DNA from: Chloroflexota bacterium
GTDB lineage: Bacteria > Chloroflexota > Anaerolineae > J102
Assembly (NCBI GenBank): GCA_029782215.1
Contig: JAKOVD010000156.1
Span: 1-35,558 of the forward strand
Direction of reading: 5' to 3'
Length of the DNA: 35,558 nucleotides
Both the position numbers and the translations under genes were made by a program. The notes beneath the pieces are model-generated. The model was not told the origin of the DNA and made no database searches. It saw nothing but the letters and a program-made list of their open reading frames with translations. Shown piece after piece: positions 15,198 through 22,850 of this stretch; positions within the stretch are counted from its first letter, which is position 1, and every line of letters starts with the position of its first letter.

Positions 15198-15548
15198 ATG
15201 ACCATCCAGGGCATTAACCTCAACTACGACGCCGGTCCCTTGCGCATCGAGCGCATGGCCGCCCGCCCCTACCCCGATCTGACTCGTGTTTGGGCGCGCG
15301 TGCAGTTGAGTCCGTTTGAGGCGCCGCCCAATGTGCGGCTGGTGTGCCTCGACGCCGCCGGCAAAGAGGTCGCCGAGATGCTGCTGGTGGAGTGGCGCGA
15401 CCCCTATATCTCCCTCACGATGCACCTGCGCCATCCGGTGCCGGGCGCCAGCTATGTCCTGCGCGCCGAGGTGGCGCGCGATGGGCAGCTCCTGGACAGC
15501 CAGGACACCCCCTTTCAGCTCGTTTTCGAGGAATCCGTCGGGGACTAG
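15198..15548 (+). CDS. Small conserved-looking protein of unknown function
   Basis: I do not recognise this 116-residue protein. It has no signal peptide or membrane helix. The sequence alternates hydrophobic and polar residues in a way that suggests a beta-sandwich (RVWARVQLSPFEAPPNVRL, AEMLLVEWRDPYISLTMHL, YVLRAEVARDGQLLDS). ATG 15198 is preferred to the in-frame GTG at 15192. It ends 33 bp before the GCS2 gene on the same strand, and the tight spacing suggests cotranscription. Confidence 0.7.
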   Translation: MTIQGINLNYDAGPLRIERMAARPYPDLTRVWARVQLSPFEAPPNVRLVCLDAAGKEVAEMLLVEWRDPYISLTMHLRHPVPGASYVLRAEVARDGQLLDSQDTPFQLVFEESVGD

Positions 15549-15581
15549 ACCGCTTCCCCTCTCGCTGCCAGAGGTGCTGTG

Positions 15582-16706
15582 ATGACTCGTCGTGGACCCT
15601 CCCTCACGCTGGGCGTTGAAGAGGAGTACCAGATCATCGATCCGGAGACTCGGGACCTGACATCGTATATCACGCACTTCCTTGACGAAGGCGTCATGGT
15701 GGAGCGGGAACTGAAGCCAGAGCTGCATCAGTCCCAGGTCGAGCTGGGCACCAACGTGTGCCATACCCTGGGAGAGCTCTATGAGGAGCTGGCGCGGCAG
15801 CGCGGCACCATCTGCTACCTGGCCGAGCGCCGGGGCCTCAAGATCGCGTCCGCCGGCACGCATCCCTTCTCGCAGTGGATGAAGCAGGAAGTGACACCGC
15901 GCGAGCGCTACTACGGCGTGATGCAGGAAATGCAGGTGCTGGCCCAGCGCCTGCTGATATTCGGCATGCACGTCCATATCGGCATCGAGGACAAGAACTT
16001 CGCCATCGACTGCATGAACGTCATGCGCTACATGGTGCCGCACATCATGTCCCTGGCTACGTCTTCCCCCTTCTGGAACGGGCGCAACACCGGCCTCAAG
16101 TCCTACCGCTCCGTCATCTTCTCCGACTTCCCCCGCACCGGCATCCCCGACAGGTTCGACGACTGGTCGGAGTTCGAGCGTTTCGTCGCCAAGCTGGTGA
16201 CCACCGGCTGCATCCCTGACGGCAGCAAGATCTGGTGGGACCTGCGCCCGCACCACACTTTCGGCACCCTGGAATTCCGCATGTGCGATGCCTGCACCAC
16301 CATCGACGAGGCCGTCGGCATCGCCGCCCTGCTCCAGGCCATTGTGGCCTGGCTGTGGGACCTGCGCCAGCGCAACATGACCTTCCGTCTCTATCGCCGC
16401 GACCTGATCGAGGAAAACCGCTGGCGCGCCGTGCGCTACGGCCTCGATGGTAAGCTCATCGACTGGGGTAAGGAAGAGGAAGTGCCCGCCCGCTGGCTCG
16501 TGCGCGAGCTGATCCGGCTGGTTGATCCTTATGTCGAGTCCCTCGGCAGCCGACCCTACATCGAGAAGCTTTACGCCATCCTCGAGCAGGGCTCCAGCGC
16601 CGACCGCCAACTGCGCGTCTACCAGGAATCCGGCGGCGACCTGAAGGCCGTCGTCGACCACCTCATCGCCGAAACCGAGCGCAACGTCATCCGGCCGGAA
16701 GGGTAG
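15582..16706 (+). CDS. GCS2-family carboxylate-amine ligase (YbdK-like)
   Basis: A 374-residue ATP-dependent ligase of the glutamate-cysteine ligase 2 family, which joins a carboxylate (often Glu) to an amine through an acyl-phosphate. Family features: the metal-binding start LTLGVEEEYQIIDPETRDL, ELGTNVCHTLGELYEEL, ASAGTHPFSQW, the core LIFGMHVHIGIEDKNFAID, and WWDLRPHHTFGTLEFRMCDA near residue 220-240. Length matches YbdK. Whether it makes gamma-glutamylcysteine or another amide cannot be told, since many YbdK relatives do not serve glutathione synthesis. ATG 15582 has GAGG seven bases upstream. The stop TAG sits inside a short heptamer repeat. Confidence 0.9.
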   Translation: MTRRGPSLTLGVEEEYQIIDPETRDLTSYITHFLDEGVMVERELKPELHQSQVELGTNVCHTLGELYEELARQRGTICYLAERRGLKIASAGTHPFSQWMKQEVTPRERYYGVMQEMQVLAQRLLIFGMHVHIGIEDKNFAIDCMNVMRYMVPHIMSLATSSPFWNGRNTGLKSYRSVIFSDFPRTGIPDRFDDWSEFERFVAKLVTTGCIPDGSKIWWDLRPHHTFGTLEFRMCDACTTIDEAVGIAALLQAIVAWLWDLRQRNMTFRLYRRDLIEENRWRAVRYGLDGKLIDWGKEEEVPARWLVRELIRLVDPYVESLGSRPYIEKLYAILEQGSSADRQLRVYQESGGDLKAVVDHLIAETERNVIRPEG

Positions 16707-16722
16707 CAGGTCGCAGGCCGCA
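16704..16722. repeat. Heptamer repeat overlapping the GCS2 stop codon
   Basis: TAGCAGG, TCGCAGG and CCGCA follow each other directly, the first unit containing the stop codon. In the gene's sense direction this is the same purine-rich GCAGG heptamer as in the arrays at 2818-2887 and 17154-17174. Confidence 0.5.
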
Positions 16723-16767
16723 AGTAGAGGCGCTGTTCTTTGCCCGCGCCATGTTGATGCGTCGTTC

Positions 16768-16810
16768 GTAGGGGCGGCCCCCCGTGGCCGCCCTCTCCCC
16801 GTGGCCGTCC
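16768..16810. repeat. Intergenic copy of the GTAGGGGCG palindromic repeat
   Basis: Starts GTAGGGGCGGCCCCCCGTGG. Arms GGGCGGCC (16772-16779) and GGCCGCCC (16786-16793) enclose a 6-nt loop, and a second half-copy CCCCGTGGCCGTCC follows at 16797-16810. The layout equals the element inside the GT39 gene (6385-6425). The remainder of the 16723-16859 gap shows no gene. Confidence 0.7.
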
Positions 16811-16859
16811 TCCCCCTGGGGCGCGGGTGACGTGTCGCTGCTTGCGGGTCACCTGTTCA

Positions 16860-17132
16860 TCAGTTCGACAAGGCGCCTTTGGCCTCCAACGCGTCGATCT
16901 CCGCCCAGACCTCCTCGTGTGAACACAGGCGACCTTTGCCCTTCGCGATTCGCCGCTCCATCATCTGGATGGCCCTGACGTCCTCCGCCTCGTCAAACGC
17001 ATCGGCGACAAACGTCTCCAGCGCGGAACGTATCACTTCTGACACCGTCTCGACTCTCGCCAGCATGGCTGTATGTGAGTGGTCTACTCCCGCACGGGCG
17101 TATTGGCAACGGGATGTCGTAGGCAGCGACAC
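16860..17132 (-). CDS. Degenerate RHH antitoxin-like ORF
   Basis: A 90-residue open frame whose C-terminal two thirds look like a ParD/RHH-type antitoxin: TVSEVIRSALETFVADAF, then the acidic tail AIQMMERRIAKGKGRL and SHEEVWAEIDALEAKGAL. The N-terminal part is abnormal. The DNA-contacting beta-strand is not recognisable (MSLPTTSRCQYARAG), and the first helix appears shortened by several residues between MLARVE and TVSEV. The only long start is a GTG without a Shine-Dalgarno. No toxin gene (PIN, RelE or MazF type) lies on either side. It is best read as an eroded, probably non-functional antitoxin remnant, though a shortened functional protein cannot be excluded. Confidence 0.5.
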   Translation of the reverse strand: MSLPTTSRCQYARAGVDHSHTAMLARVETVSEVIRSALETFVADAFDEAEDVRAIQMMERRIAKGKGRLCSHEEVWAEIDALEAKGALSN

Positions 17133-17153
17133 TGGCCATCACACAACCGTTGG

Positions 17154-17174
17154 CCACCTGCCACCTGCTACCCG
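17154..17174. repeat. Heptamer repeat at the stop of the metalloprotease-like gene
   Basis: Three units: CCACCTG, CCACCTG, CTACCCG, ending 4 bp before the stop codon of the 17179-20646 gene. The units are identical to those of the ten-unit array at 2818-2887 and have the same orientation relative to the gene they follow. Confidence 0.75.
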
Positions 17175-17178
17175 CTGT

Positions 17179-20100
17179 CTACTTCACCATCGGCAGGTAC
17201 ACCCGCTGTGCCCCCACCACGCCCAGGATGAAGCTCACCCGCATGCCGCCCAGCTCGCCGACGGCCAGGTCGCCGTCGGGGCCAAAGGCAAGGGACCCTG
17301 GCTGGCGGAAGCTGCCGGGCGAGCCGTCGTTGGGGCCGTCCCACACCGCCAGCACCGGTTCGTCACGCCGGGGGTCCAACAGGTAGACGCGATCGCCGGC
17401 GGCCAGGGCCACGTGTCCAGAAGCATCCGCCGCCAGCGCCCTCGGCTCGTCGCTCGTGATCCCGGCCAAGGGCAGTGTGGCCGTCGGGGTCAGCTCCCAA
17501 CCATTGAAGCCGAACTGCCGCAGCTCCCGCGCCCCTGTGTCGAGCAGCCAGACGCTGCCGTCCGCCGCCACGGCCAGCGGGCCGGGGGCGGTGAGGCTGT
17601 CGGGCGGGTCGGACTGCGTGGGGTAGGCGGATACGGGGTTTCCCTGCAAATCAAAGATGCTGATCTTGCGCAGCGAGGGCTCGCTCACCAGCACCCGCGC
17701 TGCATCGCTGTTGCCCAGCCGCGGGTAGACGCTCAGGCGCAGGCTGTCGAAGGCTGCTTCCGCCGTGGACTCGCCGGTCAGCGTCCCGCCGACGGCCAGG
17801 GCCGTGACCGTGCCGGATAGGGGGACGCGCAAGGCCTCTCCCCACGCCAGATGGCCGTCCAGGTAAAGGTTCAGGCGCTGCTCCTCCCAGGTGGCGGCGA
17901 CGTGGTGCCACTCCCCTGCCTTCCAGCCCCCCACATCGCCCCAGGCGGCCTTGTCCAGGTCGTCGAAGTCGGTGGCCCAGGCGTAGAGGCCGCCCCCTTC
18001 CTGGGCGATGCGGAAGAGGAAGCATGGCTCTGTCACCCTGAGCGCAGCGCCGGGTCCCCCCGCATTATCACTGCGAGCGGAGCGAAGCAGTCCCCAGGAC
18101 ACATTGGCGATTGCTTCAGGGCTGCCGCCTTTCGCAATGACAGAATGGTCGCCCTTCGCAATGACTTGGGAGGGCAGTTCCGGCAGACAGACCGGATCGC
18201 TGGCCTCGAACAGCACGTGCGGCGTCGAGCCGGCGCCGTCCCACTGCGGGCGCACCCAGAACTCCACGCCGCCGCGCCGGACGTCAAAGCCCGACGGCGG
18301 GTACTGCAGGCGGGCGGCGCCCGCCATCATCACCGCTTGCCCATAGCGCCCCGTTACATACATAAGGTCCTCGGCCAGCGTGGGCTGGATGCCGCCGGGG
18401 TCCGCCGGACTGCCGTCGAACGGCAGCAGCAGACCGGCGGCCGCGTCGGGCCGTGCCAGCGCCAGATCGACGGTGAACGCCGGTCCCGGCAGCGCCACGC
18501 CCACAGGCCGGTCGAGCAGGGTGGGGCCGGTATCGACACGGCCGAACCAGTTCACCGGCTTTTCCTGGGCATCCACGACCCACACTCGCTGGCTGCCGGG
18601 CAGCGCCACGCCCATCACGTTGCCCGGTCCCGGCACGGCTGTCGAGGCGCCCACGAAGCCGATGTGCTCGCTGCCCACGCGGCCCACCCACTTGAGAGGC
18701 TGTCCGTCCCGCGGAGGCAGCATCTCCACCATGGCGCCGGGATGGCCATCTACCGCCAGCACCTGGCCGGCGGCAAAGCGGCCGCTGGCGGCCGCTTCAT
18801 CCCCCGGCTGCCAAACCAACCCGCGCGGTGAGTAGAGCACCTCGGCGCGGGCGACGTTGCTGAAGCCGCTCTCAGCCCCATCCGGGCCTACGGCGGTGAC
18901 GGCAAACCGGCTGGCGCTGCCCAGCAGAGTCGTGTAGTCGCTGCCGGTGAGCCCCTCCGCCACCCGTTCGAAGGGATAGTAGTCGGGCCACACACCCTCG
19001 TAGATGTTGTAGGTGGCGGCGCCGGCCGACGGCTGCCAGGTCAGGTGGGCGCTGTTGCCGGCGGTTCGCACCTGCAGCGATGGCGCCAGGGGAGTGTCAA
19101 CCTCCGCCGGGAAAGGCCCCGCCACCGTCAGGGTGACGGTGTTCTCGCCGGACCAGCGGGCCTTGTTCAGCTCGGTGATCGGCAGCCAGGCGTAGGTCTC
19201 CTGCCCATCCCTGGACAGTCTCAGCAGGAGCTGCCCGTTGCGGCCGACGACGTCGATCGGGCCGTATGGATTCGGGCGCAGCGTGTGACCGGTGGCGGTC
19301 GTCACCCCCGGCGACACCGGACGGTCGGGCAGACGGAACAGGCCCGCCGCCGAGGTGGCGCCCGTGATCACCGGCGTACTGCCGACGACATTGGCTGCAC
19401 TCTGGTAGACCTGCACCATCACGTTGGCGGCGGGCTGGCCGCGATTGTCGAGCACCTGCACCCACACGTCGTCCGGCAGGTCATAGAGATACTCCCCGAA
19501 ATAGCCGCGGCGGTAGCCGCTGTCCGAGACCAGCCCGCGCGCCGTGTGCGGGCTGTAGTGGGTGCCATCGTAGGGACGCACGTCGTCGCCGCCCATCAGG
19601 TCTGGGTAGAGCCACTGGTACCCCGCCAGCAAGGGCAGGCCTTCCTGGTCCTTCACCAGGTTGCCGGCGCTGGGCGATACGTTGAGCTGGTAGAGGTCGA
19701 TGATGCCGAGCTGGTGGGTTAGCTCGTGGATCAGGCCCCAGTCGATGCCAGGGGCAAAAGTCCGGGCATAGTTCAGGGCTGACTCCCAGGCCTCATCGGC
19801 GGGGGTATCCTTGTAGTTGTGCTCCGGCCGGAAGGTCCAGCGCCCGTCATACGCAAGCTGGCCAAACACGGTGTCGCCGCCGACGTCGACCGTCGGCGTG
19901 ATCACGTCGATGCGCACGCGATCTGGGATGCCGCCCGGCGTGTCCGTGAACACCGCCGTGGCCAGCCGCTGGTTCATCTGGTTGAACTGCGCCTGCAGCC
20001 AGTCGGCAAAGGAATAGGTGCCTGTGAGATTCTGCACCTCCGCAAAAGCGGTCACGAAGTAGGGATGGACCAGCACTTCCAGGTAGTGGGCGTCGGTGCG

Positions 20101-20646
20101 CGAATCGAGGCGGTCATTGCTCGCCGGGTCCCCCGGCGCCGCTGCCATCTGCAGGGTGACCGTGTGCGCCCCCGTCTGCCAGGGCCAGCTCCACTGCACC
20201 TCGGCCGTTCCGCCTGTCGCCAGCGCCGGCAACGCCCCACTCGCCTGCTCCACCCCGTCCAGGCTCCAGGTGTAGGGACGTTCGGCTGCCACGGTGGAGC
20301 CCTGGTTGGCCACGTGCGCGGTGAATGTCACCACCTCGCCGGGATCAGGAAAGCGCTTCGCCCCCTCGGTGCCGGGGCACAGCTCGGGCACGCCCTGCGA
20401 GTAGTCCAGGCAGTAACGCTGGTAGCGCGGCGTCCGGCTGATGTACTGGATGCTGAGGTCGAGGGCAGGCGCCTTTGGCTGCGCCGTCCGCTGCTCATCC
20501 ACCGCGGGACGGGCAGACGCGCCTGGCGGCGTTGGGCCGGCCTGGGCTGATGCCGGCCACCCCATCCCCGCGAACAGCGCCAGAAGCAGCGCTCCGCCCG
20601 TCGCCACGACTGCGGCAAGACGGCGGAGCGCCAGACGAAATGACAT
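17179..20646 (-). CDS. Large secreted metzincin-like protein with CARDB, FN3 and LamG regions
   Basis: An 1155-residue exported protein. The signal peptide ends near residue 36 (PASAQA). A CARDB-like beta domain follows at ~65-190 (VVTFTAHVANQGSTVAAERP). A zinc motif H307-E-L-T-H311-Q-L-G314-I-I-D317 fits the HExxHxxGxxD form of metzincins, with a possible Met-turn in PDLMGGDD. An FN3-like domain is at ~525-610, and a LamG/concanavalin-like domain at ~760-960 (GGVEFWVRPQW, EWHHVAATWEEQRLNLYLDG). NHL-like repeats at ~985-1140 precede the terminal VYLPMVK. Residues ~828-872 are encoded by dispersed repeats inserted in frame in the LamG domain (18030-18167). It lies 22 bp downstream of the YkuD gene, likely one operon. 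Protease activity is predicted from the motif only. Confidence 0.82.
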   Translation of the reverse strand: MSFRLALRRLAAVVATGGALLLALFAGMGWPASAQAGPTPPGASARPAVDEQRTAQPKAPALDLSIQYISRTPRYQRYCLDYSQGVPELCPGTEGAKRFPDPGEVVTFTAHVANQGSTVAAERPYTWSLDGVEQASGALPALATGGTAEVQWSWPWQTGAHTVTLQMAAAPGDPASNDRLDSRTDAHYLEVLVHPYFVTAFAEVQNLTGTYSFADWLQAQFNQMNQRLATAVFTDTPGGIPDRVRIDVITPTVDVGGDTVFGQLAYDGRWTFRPEHNYKDTPADEAWESALNYARTFAPGIDWGLIHELTHQLGIIDLYQLNVSPSAGNLVKDQEGLPLLAGYQWLYPDLMGGDDVRPYDGTHYSPHTARGLVSDSGYRRGYFGEYLYDLPDDVWVQVLDNRGQPAANVMVQVYQSAANVVGSTPVITGATSAAGLFRLPDRPVSPGVTTATGHTLRPNPYGPIDVVGRNGQLLLRLSRDGQETYAWLPITELNKARWSGENTVTLTVAGPFPAEVDTPLAPSLQVRTAGNSAHLTWQPSAGAATYNIYEGVWPDYYPFERVAEGLTGSDYTTLLGSASRFAVTAVGPDGAESGFSNVARAEVLYSPRGLVWQPGDEAAASGRFAAGQVLAVDGHPGAMVEMLPPRDGQPLKWVGRVGSEHIGFVGASTAVPGPGNVMGVALPGSQRVWVVDAQEKPVNWFGRVDTGPTLLDRPVGVALPGPAFTVDLALARPDAAAGLLLPFDGSPADPGGIQPTLAEDLMYVTGRYGQAVMMAGAARLQYPPSGFDVRRGGVEFWVRPQWDGAGSTPHVLFEASDPVCLPELPSQVIAKGDHSVIAKGGSPEAIANVSWGLLRSARSDNAGGPGAALRVTEPCFLFRIAQEGGGLYAWATDFDDLDKAAWGDVGGWKAGEWHHVAATWEEQRLNLYLDGHLAWGEALRVPLSGTVTALAVGGTLTGESTAEAAFDSLRLSVYPRLGNSDAARVLVSEPSLRKISIFDLQGNPVSAYPTQSDPPDSLTAPGPLAVAADGSVWLLDTGARELRQFGFNGWELTPTATLPLAGITSDEPRALAADASGHVALAAGDRVYLLDPRRDEPVLAVWDGPNDGSPGSFRQPGSLAFGPDGDLAVGELGGMRVSFILGVVGAQRVYLPMVK
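18030..18167. repeat. Composite dispersed repeat inserted in frame in the LamG domain
   Basis: The plus strand reads TGTCACCCTGAGCGCAGCG, then CACTGCGAGCGGAGCGAAGC, GGCGATTGCTTCAGG and two copies of TTCGCAATGAC (18131-18141, 18155-18165). These are halves of the familiar bacterial dispersed palindromes of the GTCATTGCGAG...GAAGCAATC and TGTCA-CCTGAGCG types. On the coding strand the stretch stays open and is translated with pieces such as VIAKGDHSVIAKGG and SWGLLRSARSDN, which interrupt an otherwise normal LamG domain. Confidence 0.8.
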
Positions 20647-20668
20647 GTCAGCGAAGGTAGGGCAGGGC

Positions 20669-21688
20669 CTACCTCTTGATGACGACGGTGGTGCCGATAT
20701 CAGCCCAATCCCAGAGCACCTTCATGTTGACGTCGTTGAGCATGACACAGCCGTAGGTGATGCGCGTGCCCACCAGGCCCGCCCAGGTGCGTGACCCGGT
20801 CTTGGCATTCCAGGGCAGACCGTGGATGCCGTTCTCGACGCGTCCCGACCAATAGATGCCCAACCAGTAGGGCATCCAGATGTTCCAGGTGGAGCCAAAG
20901 GCCTTGCGCAGCTTGCTTTGCACGCGAAACGTACCGGTGCTGGTGCCCCAGCCACTGCGCCCCGTCGAACAGGTCCACGTATTGAGCAGGCGCGTGCCCT
21001 CGTAGCGCCAGCAGCGCTGCTGCGAGATGCTGACCACGATCTTCTTTTGGCCGCGGCGCGCCGCCGGATCGGCGACGCCGCCTGCGACCTTCAGCTTCTG
21101 GCCTACCTTCACCAGGCTGTCGCTGGAGATGTCGTTCAGCTTGGCCAACGCCTCCACCGAGACACCCTGCTGCGCCGCAATGCTGGTGAGGGTGTCGCCC
21201 GGCCGCACCACGTAGAGGTTGTCGGCGACCGCGGCGGTTTCGGCGCCGGTCGGAATCTTCAGCCGCTGACCGACAAAGACCGTGTCGCCGCGCAGTCCGT
21301 TTGCCGCTTTGAGGGCCTCGACGGTGACGCCGTTTTGGCGGGCAATGCTGCTCATGGTCTGCCCGCGGCGCACCACGTAGACGCCGCTGGCGGCAGCCTG
21401 GCCTGCGCCTGTGGAGATCACCAGCCGTTGGCCGGCGTACATCCTGTTCGGATCACGCAGGCTGTTCTGCTGCATCAGCGCCTGCATCGTGGTCCCATAG
21501 CGCGCGGCGATCGCGGCCAGCGTCTCGCCGCTCTGCACAACGTGAATGACCGGGGCATCAACGCTCGGCGCCCTGCTGCTTTGCGGCGCCACCTCGTCGG
21601 CCCACGCCGTCCCCGGCCGCGCGAGGAAGAGGGCCGCCAACACGAAAACAATGCCAAGAACAAGCGGGGGGAGTTGTCGTCGCATCAT
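20669..21688 (-). CDS. LysM-YkuD L,D-transpeptidase
   Basis: A 339-residue exported cell-wall enzyme. The signal peptide ends near residue 30 (GTAWA). Three LysM peptidoglycan-binding domains lie at about 47-92, 103-146 and 157-201 (VVQSGETLAAIAARYG, VVRRGQTMSSIARQNG, VVRPGDTLTSIAAQQG). A YkuD catalytic domain runs from ~215 to the end, with KKIVVSISQQRCWRYEG, the upstream catalytic region GIHGLPWNAKTG (H289) and the nucleophile motif TYGCVMLN with C314. Most family members have S/T-H-G-C; here the His is Tyr312. YkuD enzymes make 3-3 peptidoglycan crosslinks or attach proteins to the wall. The large LamG protein follows 22 bp downstream and might be a wall-linked partner; that is inference. 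Confidence 0.9.
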   Translation of the reverse strand: MMRRQLPPLVLGIVFVLAALFLARPGTAWADEVAPQSSRAPSVDAPVIHVVQSGETLAAIAARYGTTMQALMQQNSLRDPNRMYAGQRLVISTGAGQAAASGVYVVRRGQTMSSIARQNGVTVEALKAANGLRGDTVFVGQRLKIPTGAETAAVADNLYVVRPGDTLTSIAAQQGVSVEALAKLNDISSDSLVKVGQKLKVAGGVADPAARRGQKKIVVSISQQRCWRYEGTRLLNTWTCSTGRSGWGTSTGTFRVQSKLRKAFGSTWNIWMPYWLGIYWSGRVENGIHGLPWNAKTGSRTWAGLVGTRITYGCVMLNDVNMKVLWDWADIGTTVVIKR

Positions 21689-21819
21689 TGCTTTAGTGAG
21701 GGTATTGAGCTAGAATGGGGGAAAGATGCGCAACCGTGCGGCCCAATCACCGCACTCTTGCGACATTATACACCATTTGTCAATAACTTGTGTAAGTCCG
21801 CAAACAGTGATGGTGGGCC

Positions 21820-22809
21820 ATGGATCATGTTGGCATTCTCAAAAACGCATTCCACACCACATGGCGCTATCGCGCCCTGTGGATCCTGGGTTTTCTATGG
21901 GCGCTCGTGGGCGGAACCGGGGCAGGCTATGGCTTCCCCGGCTCCACCAGCAACTACAATTTCGGCGGCAGACGGCCGCAAAACCTGCCCTTCGGCGGTG
22001 ACCTTGGCGCCAACATCGGCCTGGTCGTGGGCTTGCTGGTCCTGGCGTGCGGCATGTTCCTGATCCTGGGCATCCTGGCTCTCGTGCTGCGCTACACGCT
22101 GCAGGCGGGCGTCTACCGCAGCCTGCACGCCCTGGATGCGGAAGGCGTAGCGCCCGGGGTCAAGCGAGGCATTCGCGAAGGCTGGAACCGGCGGACATGG
22201 CGCGTGGTCCTGCAGGACCTGCTCGTCGGCATACTGATGGCGCTCGCAAGCCTGCTCACCCTCGCCCTGGCGCTGTCACCCCTGCTCCTGCTCATCGCCG
22301 ACAACCGCGCTGTGAAAGCCGTGGGCATCGCCGCCGCCGTCGGCCTCGGCCTCGTCTGGCTTCTCCTCTTCATCATCGCGGCGACGGCGGTCAGCGTGCT
22401 GAGCCAGTTGTGGTGGCGGGCCGCAGTGGTAGGCGACGAAACCGCGCTGGACGCCATTGGGTCCGGGTGGCGTCTCGCCCGCCGCTACCTGGGCGATGTG
22501 GCCATCATCTGGCTGCTCATGCTGGGCGCCGGCCTGTTGTGGGGACTGATCATGATTCCCGTAATGCTGCTTTTGGGCGGATTGGCCGCAGTCTTTGCCG
22601 CTGGACCCGGCTTTCTCATCTACCAGACCACCCATGCCGTGTGGCCCGCCCTGCTGTGGGGCGTTCCGGTCGGGCTGGTGATCTTTGTGGTTCCGCTCGT
22701 CTTCCTGGGTGGACTCTACCTGATCTTCCAGGCCTCCGTCTGGAACCAGGTTTACGACCAATTGAGGGCGCGCATCGCGTCGAGCAACGCGCCCTCCCTA
22801 CCCTCCTAG
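21820..22809 (+). CDS. Multi-pass membrane protein of unknown function
   Basis: A 329-residue membrane protein with about six hydrophobic helices: ~20-38, 65-95, 135-160, 165-195, 225-255 and 275-305. It resembles the poorly characterised DUF7544/YciC-like proteins, which begin with an amphipathic helix and YRALWILGFLWAL. An AGVYRSLHALDAEGVAPG-like loop and WRLARRYLGDVAIIWLL are characteristic. A Gly/Asn-rich stretch (residues ~35-60) lies between the first two helices. GGTGG just before ATG 21820 is an acceptable ribosome site. It is transcribed divergently from the L,D-transpeptidase gene; the 131-bp gap is AT-rich in the middle (around 21765-21800), fitting promoters, but I cannot assign hexamers with confidence. 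Confidence 0.7.
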   Translation: MDHVGILKNAFHTTWRYRALWILGFLWALVGGTGAGYGFPGSTSNYNFGGRRPQNLPFGGDLGANIGLVVGLLVLACGMFLILGILALVLRYTLQAGVYRSLHALDAEGVAPGVKRGIREGWNRRTWRVVLQDLLVGILMALASLLTLALALSPLLLLIADNRAVKAVGIAAAVGLGLVWLLLFIIAATAVSVLSQLWWRAAVVGDETALDAIGSGWRLARRYLGDVAIIWLLMLGAGLLWGLIMIPVMLLLGGLAAVFAAGPGFLIYQTTHAVWPALLWGVPVGLVIFVVPLVFLGGLYLIFQASVWNQVYDQLRARIASSNAPSLPS

Positions 22810-22850
22810 CCGGAGAGGCGCCGGCCCGGCATGTCAAGCACCGGCAGGTG

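Noticed and set aside
14863..15217. Small ORFs on both strands across 14863-15217
   Set aside because: They overlap the selC promoter, tRNA-Sec and the inverted repeat after it; the tRNA explains the sequence better.
18030..18167. Frameshift or assembly error at the repeat inside the LamG gene
   Set aside because: The frame stays open on both sides and LamG motifs resume in the same frame; an in-frame insertion explains it, though read-level confirmation would be useful.
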